Shown: positions 1-7,623, numbered from the stretch's first letter. The stretch is 32,014 nt of DNA from Geminocystis sp050753365 (GCF_050753365.1 NZ_JBLZFY010000047.1:1-32014), one strand, 5' to 3'. Translations and numbers: made by a program. Notes: generated by a model not told the origin, from the letters alone.

Positions 1-75
1 CCTAAGCTAAGACGCATTTAACTTGCATTTTTTTCTAATAGTTAAAAATACTAATAACTATTGATTTAGGGCAAC

Positions 76-90
76 TTTTGCCTTTTGCCT
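76..90. repeat. heptanucleotide tandem repeat, two units
   Basis: Two adjacent TTTTGCC units lie downstream of the recN stop. The same heptamer recurs near 22874-22885 next to other heptamer arrays. Short heptanucleotide tandem repeats are a known feature of cyanobacterial intergenic DNA. No function is implied, and nothing else is visible in bases 1-122. Confidence 0.45.
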
Positions 91-122
91 GTCTTCATCG
101 GTAAACTTAAATGCAAACTAGC

Positions 123-1859
123 TTACTTACTGTTCGATCGTTTTTTTAACTTACTAGCAGTTTCTAGGATAGAATCAGCAAAGGCAATGGCTTCTTCGGC
201 AGAATGCCCTCCTGTTAATTCGGCTAATTCATCTCGGCGATGTTCTTGATGTTCTAAGTGTGTGACCTTGACGATCGTTCTCACCTCTTGGGTTTCACTG
301 GATTTTACCTGATGTTTTTCGACTCGAAAATGATCATCTGCCATAGCCGCTACAAGAGGTTGATGGGTGACACACAATACTTGATGTTGATTACTCAATT
401 TGTGCAATTTTTCAGCAATGGCTTGGGCTACTTTACCTGATACTCCTGCGTCAATTTCGTCAAAAATGAGGGTTTTAGCATCAGTTTGAGATTCTGTAAA
501 ACAGGATTTTAAAGCCAACAAAAAGCGACTCATTTCTCCTCCAGAAGCAGTCATAGCTAAGGGTTGTAAATCTTCCCCCGGATTAGGGCTAAAATAGTAT
601 TCTACATGATCAGCACCCATACTATGAGGATTAACGGCGGTGACTCGACATTGAAACTGTACTTTTGCCATGCCTAGGGGTTTTAACTCTTGGGTAAGCT
701 GAGTTTCTAATTTTTGGGAAGCATTTTGTCTTAATTGACTTAATTTGGTACATAGTTTGAGTAATTTGGCATTATGTGCCTGATACTCTTGTTCTAATTC
801 ATCGATGGATTTACTATTGTCGGTTAACTCGATTAACTCTTTTTTCAAACTTTCATAATATTCGATAACATCCTCTAATTTTGGTCCATATTTGCGACAA
901 ATCCGTTTTAATAGTCTAATACGCTCTTCTACCTCCTCTAGTCTATCAGGATCGGCTTCTAACCCTGCCCCATAACTATAGATTTGTTGCCCTGCCTCCA
1001 CAACTTGATTTAAGGCTTCTTGGATAATTTCCAAAATAGGGGTTAATTCTTTGTCATAATTTGCCATATCCTGCACTAAAGGCTCAACTTTAGCTAAAAT
1101 ATCCGTTACTGCTGGATTTTCGTCCGATTCACTCTGGTAGAGTAACTGATAGGCTTGATAACTCAATTGTTGCAGCTCTACTACATGAGTAAGTCGATCA
1201 CTTTCAATCTCCAAATGCTCTAATTCATCGGCGGATTGTAAGTGAATGGCACTCAATTCTTTAATTTGATGTTGAATCAAATCTAGTCTTTGTAACCTTT
1301 GTTGTTCGGAGTCACGACATTTTTCTAAAGTTTCTAAGGCTTGTTGAGTTTCCACAAATGAGCGACTGACAAGGTTTCGTTGATTAATTAACTCTTTTCC
1401 GCCGTAGTCGTCTAATAAATCTCGTTGATTACTAGCAGAAAGTAATTGCCCTGTTTCATTTTGGGCTGTCACTTCTAAAAGTCGATCGCGCAGAAGGGTG
1501 ATAATATTTTTATTGACTACAACTCCGTTAACACGACAACGAGAGCGAAAATTATCTTTCCCAATAGTTAACTCTCGACTACAAACCACAGTGCCATCGT
1601 GGAAAGACTCTATTTCCTGAGAATCTAACCAAGTTTCCAAATCAGGATTACTATGAAAACTAGCCTCTACAATGGCTTTTTTTTCGCCACTACGAATCAT
1701 CCGTTGATTTGCCTTACCCCCTAACACCACATCAATGGCATCGAGAATAATCGATTTTCCTGCCCCCGTTTCTCCCGTGAGGACATTTAAACCACTACCA
1801 AATTCTAACTCTAAGTGATCAACTAAAGCAAAATTATCGATGCGAATAGCAATTAACAT
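123..1859 (-). CDS. recN: DNA repair protein RecN
   Basis: SMC-like ATPase that acts with RecA in double-strand-break repair. The 578 residues match the usual family length (about 550-590). Walker A is GETGAGKS at residues 29-36, the signature motif SGGEMSR is near 439-445, and Walker B LIFDEIDAGVSG starts at 464. The middle (about 160-400) is a Glu/Leu/Gln-rich coiled coil, much shorter than in true SMC proteins, as expected for RecN. The N-terminus MLIAIRIDNFALVD is typical, so the start is secure. It stands alone on the minus strand with no cotranscribed neighbour in view. The identification rests on the motif order and the short coil. Confidence 0.97.
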   Translation of the reverse strand: MLIAIRIDNFALVDHLELEFGSGLNVLTGETGAGKSIILDAIDVVLGGKANQRMIRSGEKKAIVEASFHSNPDLETWLDSQEIESFHDGTVVCSRELTIGKDNFRSRCRVNGVVVNKNIITLLRDRLLEVTAQNETGQLLSASNQRDLLDDYGGKELINQRNLVSRSFVETQQALETLEKCRDSEQQRLQRLDLIQHQIKELSAIHLQSADELEHLEIESDRLTHVVELQQLSYQAYQLLYQSESDENPAVTDILAKVEPLVQDMANYDKELTPILEIIQEALNQVVEAGQQIYSYGAGLEADPDRLEEVEERIRLLKRICRKYGPKLEDVIEYYESLKKELIELTDNSKSIDELEQEYQAHNAKLLKLCTKLSQLRQNASQKLETQLTQELKPLGMAKVQFQCRVTAVNPHSMGADHVEYYFSPNPGEDLQPLAMTASGGEMSRFLLALKSCFTESQTDAKTLIFDEIDAGVSGKVAQAIAEKLHKLSNQHQVLCVTHQPLVAAMADDHFRVEKHQVKSSETQEVRTIVKVTHLEHQEHRRDELAELTGGHSAEEAIAFADSILETASKLKKRSNSK

Positions 1860-1996
1860 TTATCAGCAATGGAGATTATCGGATAATAACTATTGTATAA
1901 GTTCTGCTCACTCACTTATATTGTAGGTTGGGTTTAAATTTCATCAGTAGAATGATATAACAACTAAAATATAAACAATAGCAATAATATTTATCA

Positions 1997-2242
1997 ATGG
2001 AAATTACTAAATTATCAAGTCAAGGGCAAGTTATTATTCCGAAAATATTAAGAGATAAATTTAATTGGGAACATGATCAAGAATTAATTATGATTAATGT
2101 TGGTGATGGTATTTTATTAAAACCTAAAAAAGTTTTTCCTGAAACTAAATTAACAGATGTTGCTGGGTGTTTAAAGTATGAAGGGGAAGCAAAAACCATT
2201 AAAGAAATCGATAATGTTAAAAAGCTCGATTTTTCTTACTAA
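1997..2242 (+). CDS. AbrB/MazE-type antitoxin-like DNA-binding protein
   Basis: An 81-residue protein with an N-terminal SpoVT-AbrB swapped-hairpin domain (MEITKLSSQGQVIIPKILRD at residues 1-20, with the hallmark GQVIIPK turn) and a C-terminal tail (about 48-81, DVAGCLKYEG onward) of the kind that binds PIN toxins in VapB antitoxins. It lies 25 bp upstream of a second, unrelated antitoxin-type gene and then vapC. Its own cognate toxin is not evident, so it is either an orphan antitoxin or an extra regulator of the downstream VapC. Base composition is very AT-rich, like the following two genes. Confidence 0.8.
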   Translation: MEITKLSSQGQVIIPKILRDKFNWEHDQELIMINVGDGILLKPKKVFPETKLTDVAGCLKYEGEAKTIKEIDNVKKLDFSY

Positions 2243-2267
2243 AAGATAAATAATTTAACTAATAATT

Positions 2268-2444
2268 ATGGAAATACAAAGATTGATTAATGATGCCATG
2301 AAAATAACTGGTTTAAAAACTGAAAAAGAAGTAATAGAATTAAGTTTAACAACCTTAATTAATCTCAAAAAACAAGAGCAAATTAAAAAATTTAAAGGAA
2401 AATTAAAATGGGAGGGAAATCTTGAAGAAATGAGGTTAGATTAA
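2268..2444 (+). CDS. small VapB-type antitoxin (DUF2191-like)
   Basis: A 58-residue ORF starting MEIQRLINDAMKITGLKTEK. The stretch 'LINDAMKITGLKTEKEVIE' followed by a helical segment and a short tail ending EEMRLD is typical of the small ribbon-helix-helix VapB antitoxins (DUF2191-like) that precede PIN toxins. Its stop TAA (2442-2444) overlaps the ATG of the next gene by one base (TAATG), indicating translational coupling. It is therefore the more likely direct partner of the PIN toxin than the AbrB-type gene upstream. Confidence 0.75.
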   Translation: MEIQRLINDAMKITGLKTEKEVIELSLTTLINLKKQEQIKKFKGKLKWEGNLEEMRLD

Positions 2445-2833
2445 TGATTTTAGTTGATTCTAGCGTCTGGATTGATTATTTTAATGGGAATGAAACAAAA
2501 GAGGTAACAAAATTAGATTTATATTTATCAACTCATCCTGTGGTTATTGGAGATATTATTTTAACTGAAGTATTACAAGGTTTTAAAAATGATCGAGATT
2601 ATGAAACTGCAAAAACCCTATTAACTTCTTTAAAAATTTACTCTTTATTAGGTATTGAATTAGCCATTAAAAGTGCTGAAAATTATAGATATTTAAGGAA
2701 AAAAGGCATCACTATTAGAAAAACTAATGACGTAATTATTGCCACTTTTTGCATAGAAAATAATCTTCCTCTTTTATTTTCTGATAAAGATTTTAAACCT
2801 TTTATCAACTACTTAAATTTGATTTCTGCATGA
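2444..2833 (+). CDS. vapC: VapC-like PIN-domain ribonuclease toxin
   Basis: A 129-residue PIN domain protein. The acidic active-site residues are visible: D5 in MILVDSSVWID, E42 in the ILTEVLQG segment, D96 in RKTNDVIIA, and D114/D116 in LLFSDKDF. VapC toxins are metal-dependent endoribonucleases that act on tRNA or rRNA and are held inactive by VapB. The start codon overlaps the upstream antitoxin stop, so the pair is co-translated. A strong hairpin plus T-run terminator follows at 2851. Full length and no frame damage suggest an active module. The specific RNA target cannot be read from the sequence. Confidence 0.88.
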   Translation: MILVDSSVWIDYFNGNETKEVTKLDLYLSTHPVVIGDIILTEVLQGFKNDRDYETAKTLLTSLKIYSLLGIELAIKSAENYRYLRKKGITIRKTNDVIIATFCIENNLPLLFSDKDFKPFINYLNLISA

Positions 2834-2850
2834 TTTAATTATAATTGTAG

Positions 2851-2873
2851 GGTGGGCAATGCCCACCTTTTTT
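2851..2873 (+). terminator. Rho-independent terminator after vapC
   Basis: A perfect 8-bp inverted repeat, GGTGGGCA / TGCCCACC with a single unpaired A, is followed by six T residues. It sits between the vapC stop and the convergent end of the ABC gene, and may also stop minus-strand transcription, though only A-rich sequence flanks it on that side. The palindrome with leading TTGTAGG resembles a dispersed repeat seen in many bacterial intergenic regions, so it may be a domesticated repeat. Confidence 0.75.
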
Positions 2874-2880
2874 GTTACTA

Positions 2881-4353
2881 TTATCTTTGAATAACTTTTT
2901 CTCTTTGGTAGGATAAAACCGCTAAATAATAAAAAAGAAATGTTGCCCAAATTAACCAAAGTGTATTGAGAAAAATTAAACTATTACTTCCATTATTTAT
3001 TACCGATTCTACTAAGGTACGATAATGATAAAAAGGCAATAATACTAATATATCTTTTAGCCAAGAAAATTTATCGGGAATAGGTATCGGTAATAACCAA
3101 CAAAGAAGTGGAATTAATAATAATGAATATCCTAAAATAGAATCCGCACTTTTTGGTTCGAGAACAAAACCTAATGTAATTCCTAATAAACCAAAAGGAA
3201 TAATGCCAATAATTAACACTGAAATAAGAGTTGATAAATTATTAACAACTTCAATATGTGCGATTGATGTTATTAAAGTAAAATAAGTTACCGTAAAAAC
3301 TCCACAAACTAAGCTAATTGCCGTTAATTTTGCCCCAATATATAAAATAGGTGATAGTGGTGTTGCTTTTAATAAATTTAACCATTTTTCCGATCGTTCT
3401 ACCACAATTCTTTTAGCAAATCTATCAATAACGATCGTGAATAAAAATATACCGCAAATAGCAGTTAATGATAATCTTTGATCATCTGTATTTCCTGATA
3501 ATCTAAGTAAAAATGGAATTAAAAAAGGAACAATAAATATTCCTAATAAATATAAAGGAGTGCGTAAAATTTGTTTTACTTCAAAGTTGATTTGTTGGAA
3601 CAACATCTTTAAATAAGAGGGAGATTTTATTTGATTTAAAGAGTCAGCAGTGGTGATTTGTGTTGAGGATATATCCTCAGAATTTTCTGTTAATTGACTG
3701 TTACCAGAAACTTTAGAGTGTTTTGTTAAAGTAACGATTCTTGGCTTTAATATATCTAATTTTTCTTGATCAGATTTATTATTTGTTACCATTAGAATTG
3801 TTGTACCTTCTTCACGACATTTTTCAATCTCTTTCCAGAAGGCATTATAACCACTTTCATCTAAATTTCTGGTGGGTTCATCTAATATTAATAAAGTTGG
3901 ATTTCCCACTAATGCTAAGGCAAAATATAACCTTTGTTTTTGTCCTCCTGATAAGTCTGTAGCCCAAGATTCTGCTTGATCTTCTAAATCGACTTTTCTT
4001 AAAACTTCTTCTATAGTTAAAGAGTTAACGTAATAACTTTGCCATAAAGAAATTAACTCTTTTACTTTAATATTGCTCGGTATTCCAGTATTTTGCAGTA
4101 CATAACCTATTTTCATTTTAGAAAGGGAATCTTGAGGAGATAAACCCATTAATTTAACCGTTCCATTTGTAGGTTTAACCAAGCCTAAAATTAAGTTTAA
4201 TAAGGTTGTTTTTCCTGAACCATTTTCACCTTTTAAGACTAAAAATTCACCTTGTTTGAGGTTTAAATTAATATTTTCTAAAACCTCGTTAGTAGGAGAA
4301 AATACATTTTTTCTGAATTTTTTAGATGCTTGTTCTATTTCAATTACATTCAT
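2881..4353 (-). CDS. fused ABC transporter: ATPase domain plus ABC-2-type permease
   Basis: A 490-residue half-transporter. Residues 1-210 form an ABC ATPase: Walker A GENGSGKT (42-49), Q-loop Q87, signature LSGGQ (134-138), Walker B LLILDEP with D158-E159. After a hydrophilic linker (about 210-245), the C-terminal half has about six hydrophobic segments typical of an ABC-2 exporter permease. ATPase and permease are usually separate proteins in this class, so the fusion is unusual though known. The switch (H-loop) histidine is missing: the sequence reads MVTNNKSD where VTHD is expected. It lies 30 bp downstream of two small membrane-protein genes on the same strand, so it probably exports or manages their products, or a related lipid or peptide. 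The substrate is not known. Confidence 0.82.
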   Translation of the reverse strand: MNVIEIEQASKKFRKNVFSPTNEVLENINLNLKQGEFLVLKGENGSGKTTLLNLILGLVKPTNGTVKLMGLSPQDSLSKMKIGYVLQNTGIPSNIKVKELISLWQSYYVNSLTIEEVLRKVDLEDQAESWATDLSGGQKQRLYFALALVGNPTLLILDEPTRNLDESGYNAFWKEIEKCREEGTTILMVTNNKSDQEKLDILKPRIVTLTKHSKVSGNSQLTENSEDISSTQITTADSLNQIKSPSYLKMLFQQINFEVKQILRTPLYLLGIFIVPFLIPFLLRLSGNTDDQRLSLTAICGIFLFTIVIDRFAKRIVVERSEKWLNLLKATPLSPILYIGAKLTAISLVCGVFTVTYFTLITSIAHIEVVNNLSTLISVLIIGIIPFGLLGITLGFVLEPKSADSILGYSLLLIPLLCWLLPIPIPDKFSWLKDILVLLPFYHYRTLVESVINNGSNSLIFLNTLWLIWATFLFYYLAVLSYQREKVIQR

Positions 4354-4383
4354 ATTGAGTATTAAGTATAAACTATAATTTTA

Positions 4384-4782
4384 TTAAGAAATTTGCATTA
4401 ATAACCAAATTCCTACGGCAATGCCCACCGCAGGAAGTAAAGGGATTCCCATTGTAGTAGCGATCGCATAACCTGCTATACCGCCAAGAAATGCCCACAA
4501 ATTACCAGTTACAGAAGGAGGATCAATTTTACAATCTGGACTAAATAAACAGATGATATGATCTCCTGAAAAAATTGACACAGTAGCAATAATAGCTACA
4601 AATAAAATTCCACCGAGAAAAATAGTTTTCAAATTCGATGAAAAAGCGAATTGATGATTTTTTGTCATAAAATTTTCTTGCGGTAATGGAGGGGATAATT
4701 CTATCTTTTCCTTATCTGGGATGATGTTAGAAGGATTGGTTTGTGAAGGGGTGATGTCCTGAGACTGTGTTTCTGGGTTCAT
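4384..4782 (-). CDS. small glycine-rich membrane protein, paralogue of the upstream gene
   Basis: A 132-residue protein of no recognised family. It has a polar Pro/Ser/Gln-rich N-terminal region (1-45), a hydrophobic helix (about 52-72), a short loop with two cysteines (ICLFSPDC), and a C-terminal glycine-rich hydrophobic stretch (about 92-130). The last part, AIATTMGIPLLPAVGIAVG, resembles the end of the neighbouring 136-residue protein (AIAGAPLLVVAGIGAS), so the two look like diverged paralogues. Gene order (two small membrane proteins, then the fused ABC exporter, all minus strand with gaps of 25 and 30 bp) indicates one operon. A secreted or membrane-active peptide, or an accessory transporter subunit, is possible but unproven. 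Confidence 0.6.
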   Translation of the reverse strand: MNPETQSQDITPSQTNPSNIIPDKEKIELSPPLPQENFMTKNHQFAFSSNLKTIFLGGILFVAIIATVSIFSGDHIICLFSPDCKIDPPSVTGNLWAFLGGIAGYAIATTMGIPLLPAVGIAVGIWLLMQIS

Positions 4783-4807
4783 AGTTATTTCCTGTGTTGA
4801 TGAATGT

Positions 4808-5218
4808 TTAATTTAATTGTTCAAGAATACTTTTAATCACAAAATAAGAACTTGCACCAATTCCCGCTACTACCAATAAAGGGGCACCGGCGATCGCTAA
4901 TCCTGCACCAATTATGACTGCCCCAGTTCCTGCTATCAGTACAGGGTCAGGATGAGGATCTATTATTATTGGACATGGAGGATTTGTACCATCAGAGCAA
5001 AGTTTAGGTTTTATTTCACAAGGAGGTTTTGTACCATCAGGACAACGTTTACATATATCGGGAAGTTGACTAACTTTTATCAGAGGATAACAAGAATGTT
5101 GAATTTGTAAGGTACTATTAATCAAGAGAGGAGTCCAAATCACAAATAGTAGAATTAGGGTGATTTCAACGGATTTAGTCCTCAGATTAGCAAAGAGGTT
5201 AGGAAGTGAAAAATTCAT
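4808..5218 (-). CDS. small membrane protein with Cys repeat and glycine-rich C-terminus
   Basis: A 136-residue protein with an N-terminal membrane anchor or signal (about 17-36, ITLILLFVIWTPLLI), then a cysteine- and proline-rich middle with a tandem motif, CPDGTKPPC and CSDGTNPPC (about 59-82), and a glycine-rich hydrophobic tail (about 93-128, GTGAVIIGAGLAIAGAPLL). The repeated C-x-DGT-x-PPC unit could form disulfides outside the cytoplasm. It is the first gene of the minus-strand operon with the 132-residue paralogue and the ABC fusion, and diverges from the HTH gene at 5377. The family is not recognised. Bacteriocin-like, pore-forming or envelope-stress roles are all conceivable. Confidence 0.6.
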   Translation of the reverse strand: MNFSLPNLFANLRTKSVEITLILLFVIWTPLLINSTLQIQHSCYPLIKVSQLPDICKRCPDGTKPPCEIKPKLCSDGTNPPCPIIIDPHPDPVLIAGTGAVIIGAGLAIAGAPLLVVAGIGASSYFVIKSILEQLN

Positions 5219-5288
5219 AGAAGTAATTAAGTAACTTATGAGTAAACTTTATTAATAAGATAATAAATTTTTACAATCTTATAGTAAT

Positions 5289-5347
5289 CTAACTAGGGTA
5301 TAAATTACTTCTAACTTATAATAGGAATTATGTTAGGATAAAGTTAG
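5289..5347. promoter_or_regulatory. candidate operator between HTH gene and divergent ABC operon
   Basis: The 158-bp divergent spacer contains CTAAC at 5289 and 5311 and its complement GTTAG at 5332 and 5343, arranged as two half-sites on each side of a centre near 5323. A TATAAT lies between them (5317-5322, plus strand) and could be the -10 box of the HTH gene. The arrangement suits a dimeric regulator binding the shared promoter region. This is inference from symmetry only. Confidence 0.35.
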
Positions 5348-5376
5348 TAAATTAGAATAAGGATACGATCGAGCCA

Positions 5377-5826
5377 ATGATTAAGGATGAACAATTTACT
5401 GAAGCTCATCAGCAGTGGGATTTAAAAACTCTTTATGCAGACTTAACCTATGCTAAAGGAAAACCTTTAACACCGATGGAAAAACTACATCTTCGGGCGT
5501 TATTATTAGGTCATAGTCCGACAGAAATTGCCGAGAAATTAGGAAAAGATCGTAATGGGGTGAAAACAGATTTATGTGCCAGTGTCTATAAATATATCAA
5601 GGTTTTATTAGATAAATCAGAAGAAAGAATCGACAATTATCGCAGTATTTGTGAATGGTTAGAGGGTGCTGGTTATAAATGTGCCTTATCGCCTCAGTCG
5701 TCTATTAGTGAATTATTGGCGGAAAAAAGTGTGGTAAATATAACTAATGTTAGTTGTGAAAATAAGTCGATCGTGATTAATTTTAGTTTAAAAATTCCTA
5801 CCGATAAAAGCGAAATAATCGATTAG
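5377..5826 (+). CDS. HTH-domain regulator of the kind found at the N-terminus of cyanobacterial STAND/vMAP proteins
   Basis: A 149-residue protein. Residues about 31-80 form a helix-turn-helix: LTPMEKLHLRALLLGHSPTE, then IAEKLGKDRN and GVKTDLCASVYKYIK. This pattern (sigma-70 region 4-like, with 'DLCxSVYKYI') occurs in cyanobacteria as the N-terminal domain of NB-ARC/WD40 and vWA-MoxR-associated proteins. Here it stands alone, with a C-terminal region (about 85-149) of unknown fold. It diverges from the two small membrane proteins and the ABC fusion, and is a plausible regulator of them. A weak AAGGA ribosome site precedes the ATG. Confidence 0.65.
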   Translation: MIKDEQFTEAHQQWDLKTLYADLTYAKGKPLTPMEKLHLRALLLGHSPTEIAEKLGKDRNGVKTDLCASVYKYIKVLLDKSEERIDNYRSICEWLEGAGYKCALSPQSSISELLAEKSVVNITNVSCENKSIVINFSLKIPTDKSEIID

Positions 5827-5920
5827 TAAAAAATGAATGTTATTATAAAGGGCTAAAGCTCTCACTACAAGCAAAAAAATTAGTTTAAAATAATGTAATA
5901 GCTATCAATAAGAAAAAATC

Positions 5921-6505
5921 ATGATTGCTCAACTAGAAAAAACTTACTACTCAGTGGAAGAATATTTAGAGTTAGAAGAAACCGCCGAATATAAAAGTGA
6001 ATACCATGACGGGGAGATTATTGCCATGACAGGAGGTACAACTAATCATAATAAAATAGCTGGTAATTTTTATTTTCATTTTAAATCGGCTTTCAGGGGG
6101 AAAAGTTACGACATTTATATCAATGATGTGCGTCTTTCTATACCTGTTGAGAGACGTTATACCTATCCTGATATTATGATTATTCACGATCGAACCATTT
6201 ATGAAAGCGATAAACAAACAATCGTCACAAATCCCCTCGTAATTATTGAAGTTTTATCTAATTCCACCCAAAATTATGACAAGGGAGAAAAATTTAAAAG
6301 CTATCGTTCGATCGAATCTTTTCAAGAATATATTTTAATTGATCAATATAGTTTTTCTGTAGAACAATTTATTAAAGAATCTGACAATGAGTGGAGATTT
6401 AAAGAGTATTTAGGAGAAAATCAGATATTAAAACTAGGAAAAATTGATTTTGAAATACCTTTTTCAGATATTTATGAAGGAGTTATTTTTGCTGAAGATA
6501 TTTAG
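5921..6505 (+). CDS. Uma2 family (DUF820) PD-(D/E)XK nuclease-fold protein
   Basis: A 194-residue member of the large cyanobacterial Uma2/DUF820 family. Typical elements are visible: YYSVEEYLELEE at 9-20, YHDGEIIAMTGGT (28-40), the putative catalytic D84 in YTYPDIMI, E110 in NPLVIIEVLS, and YDKGEKFKSYRSI (119-131), followed by EYILID. These genes are abundant and expanded in cyanobacteria, with a predicted restriction-endonuclease-like fold. Their substrates and roles are not established. Full length and intact. It is a single gene with no evident partner. Confidence 0.9.
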   Translation: MIAQLEKTYYSVEEYLELEETAEYKSEYHDGEIIAMTGGTTNHNKIAGNFYFHFKSAFRGKSYDIYINDVRLSIPVERRYTYPDIMIIHDRTIYESDKQTIVTNPLVIIEVLSNSTQNYDKGEKFKSYRSIESFQEYILIDQYSFSVEQFIKESDNEWRFKEYLGENQILKLGKIDFEIPFSDIYEGVIFAEDI

Positions 6506-6594
6506 ATTAATATTGATAAGTTATTGAGTATAATAAACAAGAGAAAAAGTGGCTTAAATTTGAAGTATATTGCTATTAGACTTCTTCATAATCA

Positions 6595-7242
6595 ATGATG
6601 ACAAAAAAACGCAAATCGATCGAAATATTAAAAATACTAAAACAACTTTATCCTAACGCTACCTGTAGTTTAAACTATGAAACTCCGTTACAATTATTAG
6701 TAGCAACTATTTTATCCGCTCAATGTACCGATGAAAGAGTCAATAAAGTCACCCCAGCCCTATTTAAACGCTTTCCCACCGCCGAAAGTTTTGCCAATGG
6801 CGATCGAACCGAAATAGAAGATTTAGTGCGTTCTACAGGATTTTATCGCAATAAAGCCAAAAATATTCACTTAGCTTGTCAAAGAATCGTGACAGAATTT
6901 AACGGTAATGTGCCTCAAACTATGAAAGAATTATTAACCCTAGCAGGAGTTGCTCGAAAAACAGCTAATGTGGTATTAGCCCACGCTTTTGGCATCATTG
7001 AAGGGGTAACAGTGGATACCCACGTTAAAAGACTAAGTAACCGTCTAGGGTTAACTACAAAATCCAATCCTATACATATTGAGCAAGATTTGATGAAATT
7101 ATTACCCCAACCAGAATGGGAGAATTTCTCTATCAGTATAATTTATCATGGTCGAGCCGTTTGTAATGCTAGAAAGCCTAATTGTGGCGAATGTGCCTTA
7201 AGTCATTTATGTAAAGAGTACCAAAAATCAATTAAGCCGTAA
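6595..7242 (+). CDS. nth: endonuclease III (DNA glycosylase/AP lyase)
   Basis: Removes oxidised pyrimidines in base excision repair and nicks the abasic site. The 215 residues match the family. The helix-hairpin-helix motif is LLTLAGVARKTANVVLAHAF with catalytic lysine K122; the catalytic aspartate is D141 in VDTH. The [4Fe-4S] cluster loop is complete: C190-x6-C197-x2-C200-x5-C206. The start is one of two consecutive ATGs (6595 or 6598). A REP-like palindrome follows four bases after the stop. Confidence 0.97.
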   Translation: MMTKKRKSIEILKILKQLYPNATCSLNYETPLQLLVATILSAQCTDERVNKVTPALFKRFPTAESFANGDRTEIEDLVRSTGFYRNKAKNIHLACQRIVTEFNGNVPQTMKELLTLAGVARKTANVVLAHAFGIIEGVTVDTHVKRLSNRLGLTTKSNPIHIEQDLMKLLPQPEWENFSISIIYHGRAVCNARKPNCGECALSHLCKEYQKSIKP

Positions 7243-7246
7243 AGGC

Positions 7247-7272
7247 GGTTGCTTCGTCATCTCGCAATGACA
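7247..7272. repeat. REP-like palindromic repeat, copy 1
   Basis: The sequence reads GGTTGCTTCGTC-ATCTCGCAATGACA. It belongs to the dispersed family found three more times in this window (20567, 25600, 30909), each with core TTGCTTCGT...CTCGCAATGA or its complement. It sits directly after nth. Such elements are usually non-autonomous mobile repeats. Confidence 0.6.
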
Positions 7273-7328
7273 GGAAAAAAGTTTAGCAGTAAATGATAAA
7301 AGAAAGTTTTATTTATTTGCCATTGTGA

Positions 7329-7357
7329 TTGACAAGTTCAAAATTTTACGTTATATT
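7329..7357 (+). promoter_or_regulatory. sigma-70-type promoter of tRNA-Gly
   Basis: A perfect -35 box TTGACA (7329-7334), a 17-bp spacer and a -10 box TATATT (7352-7357) lie 24 bases before the first base of the tRNA. Spacing and sequence fit a strong housekeeping promoter. Confidence 0.75.
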
Positions 7358-7381
7358 ATTAAATGTGTTTGAAATAAACCT

Positions 7382-7452
7382 GCGGGTGTAGTTTAGTGGT
7401 AAAACCTTAGCCTTCCAAGCTAATGATGGGGGTTCGATTCCCCCCACCCGCT
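7382..7452 (+). tRNA. tRNA-Gly (anticodon TCC)
   Basis: A 71-nt cloverleaf. The acceptor stem GCGGGTG pairs with CACCCGC (7445-7451), the discriminator is T7452, the anticodon stem TTAGC/GCTAA encloses the loop CTTCCAA with anticodon TCC (reads GGA/GGG glycine codons), and the T arm GGGGG-TTCGATT-CCCCC is perfect. CCA is not encoded and must be added enzymatically. It has its own promoter at 7329. Confidence 0.96.
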
Positions 7453-7571
7453 TAAATGACCTATCAGACATCTGACTTTGCTATAGATACATATAAGGCA
7501 GGTGGAGAATGGTGAATATTTATTGATTTTTCATAAAATTATATACAAGTTAAATGCTCATTAAAGAAAAA

Positions 7572-7592
7572 GGGTTGAACATTGTTCAACCC
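7572..7592 (-). terminator. terminator of the rplU-rpmA operon (palindromic repeat)
   Basis: The inverted repeat GGGTTGAACA / TGTTCAACCC (10 bp arms, one-base centre) lies 31 bp after the rpmA stop. Read on the minus strand it is followed by TTTTTCTTT, so it can end the ribosomal-protein transcript. On the plus strand a run of nine T follows after CCTACA. A second copy at 16127 shows that the palindrome is a dispersed repeat as well. Confidence 0.65.
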
Positions 7593-7623
7593 CTACATTT
7601 TTTTTTGGAAAGAGTCGTTAAAT

